Source: Darksidea phi (Eukaryota; Ascomycota; Dothideomycetes; Pleosporales; Lentitheciaceae). Taken from it: a stretch of 25,016 nucleotides of DNA. Positions 21,687 through 25,016 of the stretch are shown piece by piece; the first letter of the stretch is position 1, and each line of letters begins with the position of its first letter. Where the stretch lies: positions 1 through 25,016 of the forward strand of contig JASJFT010000369.1 of assembly GCA_030770425.1 (NCBI GenBank), read 5' to 3'. The notes under the pieces were generated by a model. It was not told the origin of the DNA, did not search any database, and saw only the letters and a list, made by a program, of their open reading frames with translations. A program made the position numbers and the translations under genes.

Positions 21687-21991
21687 GGATATCCAATGTA
21701 GAACCAGGACAGTTTAAAGAACCCAGAGATTAGCAGACAGCTGAGGGCCCCAGGCATATGGCAGGGATATTACGACGCCTAGAACGACAAAAATAGGGTA
21801 GAACCCATTAATTAGGATACACCATTACCGAAAGGGGAACTATCGGAAGAACCGAATTGGGAAACACCCCGTAGGATCGGAAGAGTGCCGGATCCAAAAA
21901 TGGAATAGGCAGACGAGTCGCCCACTCGATAAAACGAGACTAGAGAACTAGAAAAGGACCCCGAAGATTGGGACCTCTACGATAACAAGCT

Positions 21992-21998
21992 AAAAAAC
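21992..21998 (+). promoter_or_regulatory. Candidate -1 ribosomal frameshift site, gag to pol
   Basis: The heptamer A AAA AAC occurs with its codons in the gag frame (cta aaa aac), i.e. the canonical X XXY YYZ arrangement. A -1 slip moves from the gag frame to exactly the frame used by protease, RT and integrase. In the pol frame only one stop (TAA, 22043) separates the site from the protease, and that TAA is a plausible former CAA. A 7-bp hairpin (AGAGTCG 22020-22026 with CGACTCT 22050-22056) lies downstream, although at a longer spacing than is usual. Function is inferred. Confidence 0.6.
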
Positions 21999-22081
21999 TA
22001 GGTTGTCATCAGCTACGTAAGAGTCGCGCTGATAAAAGTACCTAAAAGACGACTCTCCGAATCGTACAAAGAAATATCCAA

Positions 22082-22400
22082 CAACCGGCTAGGTTAGAGG
22101 TAGACGCACGAATTCACGGACGGAAAGTCCGAGCTATTGTAGATAGTAGAGTAGAGTTTACGCTCCTGTCGTCAAAATTGGTAGAGGAATAAGGGATTCC
22201 TTACTAAGTCAAAGAAAAACCCATACGAGTAGACCTCGGAGATGGATTACCTATGGAATATGGAGGAGACATAATTCGCCTCGAAACGAAAAAAGTAACC
22301 TTAGAGGTAGGAAACGTCAGAGACCATCGTAGATTTAACATCATAGAAATTGGAGATACCGACATGATTATTGGTTACGATTGGCTAGCAACACACAATC
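22082..22400 (+). pseudogene. W aspartic protease (DSG changed to DSR)
   Basis: The frame reads RLEVDARIHGRKVRAIVDSRVEF, where the retropepsin active site D-S-G has become D-S-R (GGA to AGA). The later flap and C-terminal strand read DMIIGYDWLATHNPRID, matching the conserved IxGxDWL motif of Ty3/gypsy proteases. Two or more stops interrupt it. The enzyme would cleave the Gag-Pol polyprotein. The catalytic Asp (22142-22144) is kept. Confidence 0.8.
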
Positions 22401-22729
22401 CACGGATAGATTAGAAGCTACGCAAAGTACTAGGCTGCGAGCGGGTAGCTCGAGTCGTAGGAATTAGGAGACCGGGTAGGTCTAGCCACGAGATCCAGTA
22501 TACACCCCGGAAAGGGAGGATAGGCTTAATTTTACCTTATAAGATCGCGAGGATCTATAAGAAGAACCCGTAGAGAGTCGGCGTTATTATGGTACGAAGG
22601 GTCGCGACCGCGTAGGAAGGACTACGGCCAACAATACCTCGAGACTACGAGGAGTTCCGAGAGCTGTTCGAAGAACATCCGGAAACCGATTTACCAGAGC
22701 ACCAGGAATGGGATCATGAGATATACCTA

Positions 22730-23600
22730 GAACAGGGCGCGAAGCTCGAGCCTGGACCTATATACTCGTTGACAGTGGATCAATAGGAAGAATTAAAAGA
22801 GTACTTAACGAAGAACCTAGAGAGAGGATATATTAGAGAAAGTTAAAGCTCTATAGCATCACTAGTTCTATTTATCCTAAAGAAGAACGGAAAGTTACGA
22901 CTTTATGTGGACTACAGACGTTTAAACAACGTTACGAAGAAAAACCGATACCCGCTACTACTAATCGGAGAACTTATGGACCGGCTCTAAGGAGTTAAGT
23001 AGATCACGAAATTCGACATCCGGGAAGGATTCTATAGGATTCGAATAGCAAAAGGGTACGAAAAGTATACGGCATTTAAGACCCGATACGGACTCTACGA
23101 GTACAGAGTCATACCATTTGGACTAACGAATACACCAGCAACGTTTTAGTCAGTCATCAACAGAACGTTAAACGAATACTTAGACGTATTCTGTACGGTA
23201 TATCTGGACGATGTTCTCATATATAGCAAAGGGACGCTAGAAGAATATAAAGAGTATGTAAAGAAAGTACTACGAAAGCTACAGCAAAATAGGTTACTAC
23301 TTCACCCAGATAAATGCGAATTCTATAGGACGGAAACCGAATATCTAGGTTTTATTATTTCGCGAGAAGGAGTGTCTATGGACCCTAAGAAAGTATAGAC
23401 TGTAAGGGAATGGCTAACCCTAATATCGGTCAAGGACGTACAATCCTTTTTAGGATTCGCCAACTTCTATCGGAAGTTTATTAGGGATTACTCAAAGACT
23501 GTATCTCTACTTACGGAGGTAACCAAGAAGGAAAAGGGATTTTAGTAGAACTAGGAACAACAGGAAGCTTTCGACAAGCTTAAGAACCTGTTTACATCGG
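22730..23600 (+). pseudogene. W reverse transcriptase, catalytic residues kept
   Basis: Motifs in order: [39 protein letters not shown], the palm KFDIREGFYRIRI (Asp at 23015), KYTAFKTRYG, PFGLTNTPATF, YLDDVLIYS (YLDD at 23201-23212), HPDKCEF and YLGFIIS, then the connection DVQSFLGFANFYRKFI. Both Asp of YLDD are intact. Stops at 22784, about 22844, 22988, 23000, 23147 and 23396 prevent expression. It would copy the element's RNA into DNA in the virus-like particle. Confidence 0.9.
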
Positions 23601-24005
23601 TACCTATGTTGTAGATACACGACCCGACAAGACCTCTTAGAGTAGAGACGGATGTATTAGATTACGTACTAGGGGCGATACTTACCCAGTAAGGGGAAGA
23701 CGGAAAATGGAGACTAGTATTCTACCACTCACGCAAGTTCAGCAAGGAAGAAGTGAACTACGACGTTTACGATAAGGAACTTGGCGCTATCGTATCAGTA
23801 TTTAAATAATGGAGACTACAGCTTATAGGAGCCAAGTATAAGATTGAGGTTATTACGGACCACCAGAACCTTATAAGTTTTACGACTACAAAGAAACTTA
23901 ATCGACGATAATTCCGATGGTCGGAATTACTGGCAGATTACGACTTTAAGATAAGTCACCGGCCGGGAACACTGAACGGAGCGGCGGACGCTCTTAGTAG
24001 AAGAT
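23600..24005 (+). pseudogene. W RNase H with intact D-E-D-D
   Basis: The four acidic residues can be assigned: Asp in ETDVLDYVLGAIL (23651), Glu in YDVYDKELGAIV (23777), Asp in VITDHQNL (23858) and Asp in NGAADALSR (23987). The flanking Tyr/Ser/His motifs (FYHSRKFSKEE, HRPGTLNGAAD) are as in Ty3/gypsy elements. Several TAG/TAA codons (about 23690, 23807 and 23909) break the frame. The enzyme degrades the RNA strand of the hybrid during reverse transcription. Confidence 0.85.
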
Positions 24006-24289
24006 CGGACCTTCGAGGTACCGATGAACCCGTCGTACACGAACTAGTTCTACGAAAGGAACCCGACGGAACCCTCGTCTATAACCACACGAGGCTAGCC
24101 AAAATTACGGTAATAGTAGATATCAAGAAAAAATGGAGAAATAAGGCCCGAGAAACCATTAGGAACGCTGACGGAACACTAGAGGGAGACAATATATACT
24201 TCGATAAGGAAGAATACTCCGCTCTAATAAACGACTCGGAGATAAGGCCTTATATTCCACCGAGTCTCAGGGGAGACTTAATACGGGAA

Positions 24290-24900
24290 ATCTACGAGAG
24301 TAAAATGCTAGGATACCTAGGAATCGATGAAACGGTTAGACATGTAGATAGAGAATACCTGCTTACTAATATAAGAGAGGAAGTTCGGAAAGCGATAGGC
24401 GACTGTTTGGAATATTCTAAGAATAAACCTAAGAGATATAAGCCCTATGGATTACTCCAACCACTAGTACTACCTACACGACCATGGACTCACGTTACAA
24501 TAGACTTTATAGTAAAGTTGCTACTATTATTAGAACCGGGATTAGGAAGATTATACGACACGATCATGGTAATCGTAGACCGATTAACTAAGGTAGTACA
24601 CTTCATCCCGACGAACGAAGTAATTACGGTAGAAAATATGGCTTATAAGGTTAAAAGAACGCTCATCGCCAATCACGGATTGCCGGAACAGATCCTTACG
24701 GATAGGGACAAACTGTTTACTTTAAGATTTTAGAGTACACTACTCGTAAAACTAGGAATTGAAAGAAAGCTATCGACTAGCTTCCATCCGTAGACAGACG
24801 GTTAGACGGAACGAACGAACTAAACTCTAGAGGAGTATCTGAGGTTCTATATCAACAAGTTATAGGACAACTAGGTTGAATTGCTACCAACAGCATAATT
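24290..24900 (+). pseudogene. W integrase (zinc domain damaged, D-D-35-E kept)
   Basis: In the N-terminal HHCC zinc domain the first His is read as Tyr (TAC, 24314), the second His is kept (24341), the first Cys is kept (24404) and the second is read as Tyr (TAT, 24413). Catalytic core residues are present: Asp in VTIDFI (24503), Asp in LTDRDKLF (24701) and Glu in TERTN (24809), with exactly 35 residues between the last two. The stretch 24305-24733 is open. Stops follow at 24731, 24791, 24803 and later. The C-terminal part and any chromodomain are beyond the window. Confidence 0.88.
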
Positions 24901-25016
24901 GGTATATAATAGTAAGAGATCTACGACGACTAGATGCTCACCGTACTACGCAAATTACGGATATGAGCCGACGACTTACAGAGATCCGAAGGATATCGAG
25001 AGTATATCCACTAGGG

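Larger units (their letters stand above)
19830..22001 (+). pseudogene. W gag (RIP-broken), with zinc knuckles and Cys/His-rich segment
   Basis: One frame (codons starting at multiples of three) can be followed from 19830 to about 22000, broken only by TAG/TAA. The start is probably ATA at 19830, a former ATG, since the frame reads ATLSSSRNTS onwards and an upstream TAA lies at 19815; the next ATGs are at 19950. The N-terminal part (KYDGGKEGLRPFLIQLDLYYRFN, MTGKVAMW, YYNGLKEPIKDELARL) matches the retrotransposon gag capsid domain, followed by a basic stretch (20598-20760) and the zinc knuckle at 20754. Two open pieces survive (20598-20825 and 21441-21641). Gag coats the RNA in virus-like particles; here it is interrupted too often to work. 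Confidence 0.85.
19363..25016 (+). mobile_element. Element W: Ty3/gypsy LTR retrotransposon, 5' LTR to mid-integrase
   Basis: The element starts at TGTTA (19363), inside element Z, and runs off the window. The visible order is 5' LTR, short leader, gag with zinc knuckle, Cys/His-rich segment, protease, RT, RNase H, integrase, which is the Ty3/gypsy order. Base composition is near balanced and CA and TG dinucleotides are common, in sharp contrast to 76-19362. It is therefore much younger than its target. It is nevertheless a pseudo-element: gag and pol contain numerous TAG/TAA codons at expected Gln/Trp positions. The rest of integrase, any chromodomain, the 3' LTR and the target duplication lie beyond 25016. 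Confidence 0.95.
21992..25016 (+). pseudogene. W pol (RIP-broken): protease, RT, RNase H, integrase
   Basis: A single frame (-1 relative to gag) runs from the slippery site to the end of the window, interrupted by roughly 25 TAG/TAA codons at Gln or Trp positions and by no TGA that I noticed. Domain order is protease (22082-22400), linker with HQEWDHEI, RT (about 22730-23600), RNase H (about 23600-24005), a linker and integrase (about 24290-24900, continuing). There is no frameshift or large deletion. Length and order are normal for Ty3/gypsy. The longest uninterrupted piece is 24305-24733, in integrase. The product would have reverse-transcribed and integrated the element. Confidence 0.9.

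Noticed and set aside
22020..22056. The 7-bp hairpin after the slippery site as a proven frameshift stimulator
   Set aside because: Spacing of about 21 bases is longer than the usual 5-9 and a 7-bp stem can occur by chance, so it is mentioned only as context.
24305..24733. 142-codon open frame as an independent small gene
   Set aside because: It is in the pol frame and contains integrase motifs (zinc-domain remnant and two catalytic Asp); its ATG is an internal Met and its stop is a RIP-type codon. It is part of integrase.

Overview
This window looks like a transposon graveyard from a filamentous ascomycete (Pezizomycotina). I see no host gene, tRNA, rRNA or CRISPR array. Everything I can identify is Ty3/gypsy (Metaviridae-type) LTR retrotransposon, mutated to differing degrees by what looks like repeat-induced point mutation (RIP). 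The RIP signature is C-to-T change in CpA, read as G-to-A in TpG on the other strand. RIP is known from this fungal group, which is the main reason for the organism call.

Layout. Positions 1-75 are the last 75 bp of an LTR; the same end recurs at 19723-19797. Positions 76-19362 are an old, extremely AT-rich nest in which the dinucleotides CA and TG are almost absent (I found six in about 19.3 kb). In it I recognise three retroelement families by protein motifs that survive in broken frames. Element X (76-about 8078) is present as a 2.68-kb inverted repeat (76-2759 against 4816-7499) around a central block (2761-4817) that directly repeats 5968-8024. Element Y (about 9000-14380, minus strand) has gag, RT, RNase H, integrase and a C-terminal chromodomain, followed by a 75-bp minisatellite in its 3' region. 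Element Z (about 15240-19362, minus strand) has RT, RNase H, integrase and chromodomain, a polypurine tract and a probable LTR, and is cut at its 5' side by the next element.

Positions 19363-25016 are element W, a much younger Ty3/gypsy copy of balanced base composition. It has a 435-bp 5' LTR (TGTTA...TAATA), a gag frame of about 2.2 kb and a pol frame running off the window in the integrase C-terminal region. W is also RIPed, but lightly: its gag and pol frames are interrupted by TAG/TAA codons at expected Gln/Trp positions, while most catalytic residues (RT YLDD, RNase H D-E-D-D, integrase D-D-35-E) remain. Gag and pol lie in different frames, and a canonical -1 slippery heptamer (A AAA AAC) sits in the right register at their junction. 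Between the gag zinc knuckle and the protease, W carries a large Cys/His-rich segment with a second degraded zinc knuckle and four related C-x(3,4)-C motifs.

History, by inference: X, Y and Z accumulated first and were driven to RIP saturation. Members of the W family then inserted on both sides (left copy ending at 75, right copy starting at 19363) and received only partial RIP. The composition changes sharply at exactly those two LTR termini. I did not find a new cellular system. The most unusual items are the W gag Cys/His array, the gag-pol frameshift site, the inverted/direct repeat architecture of X, and the near-complete CpA/TpG exhaustion.
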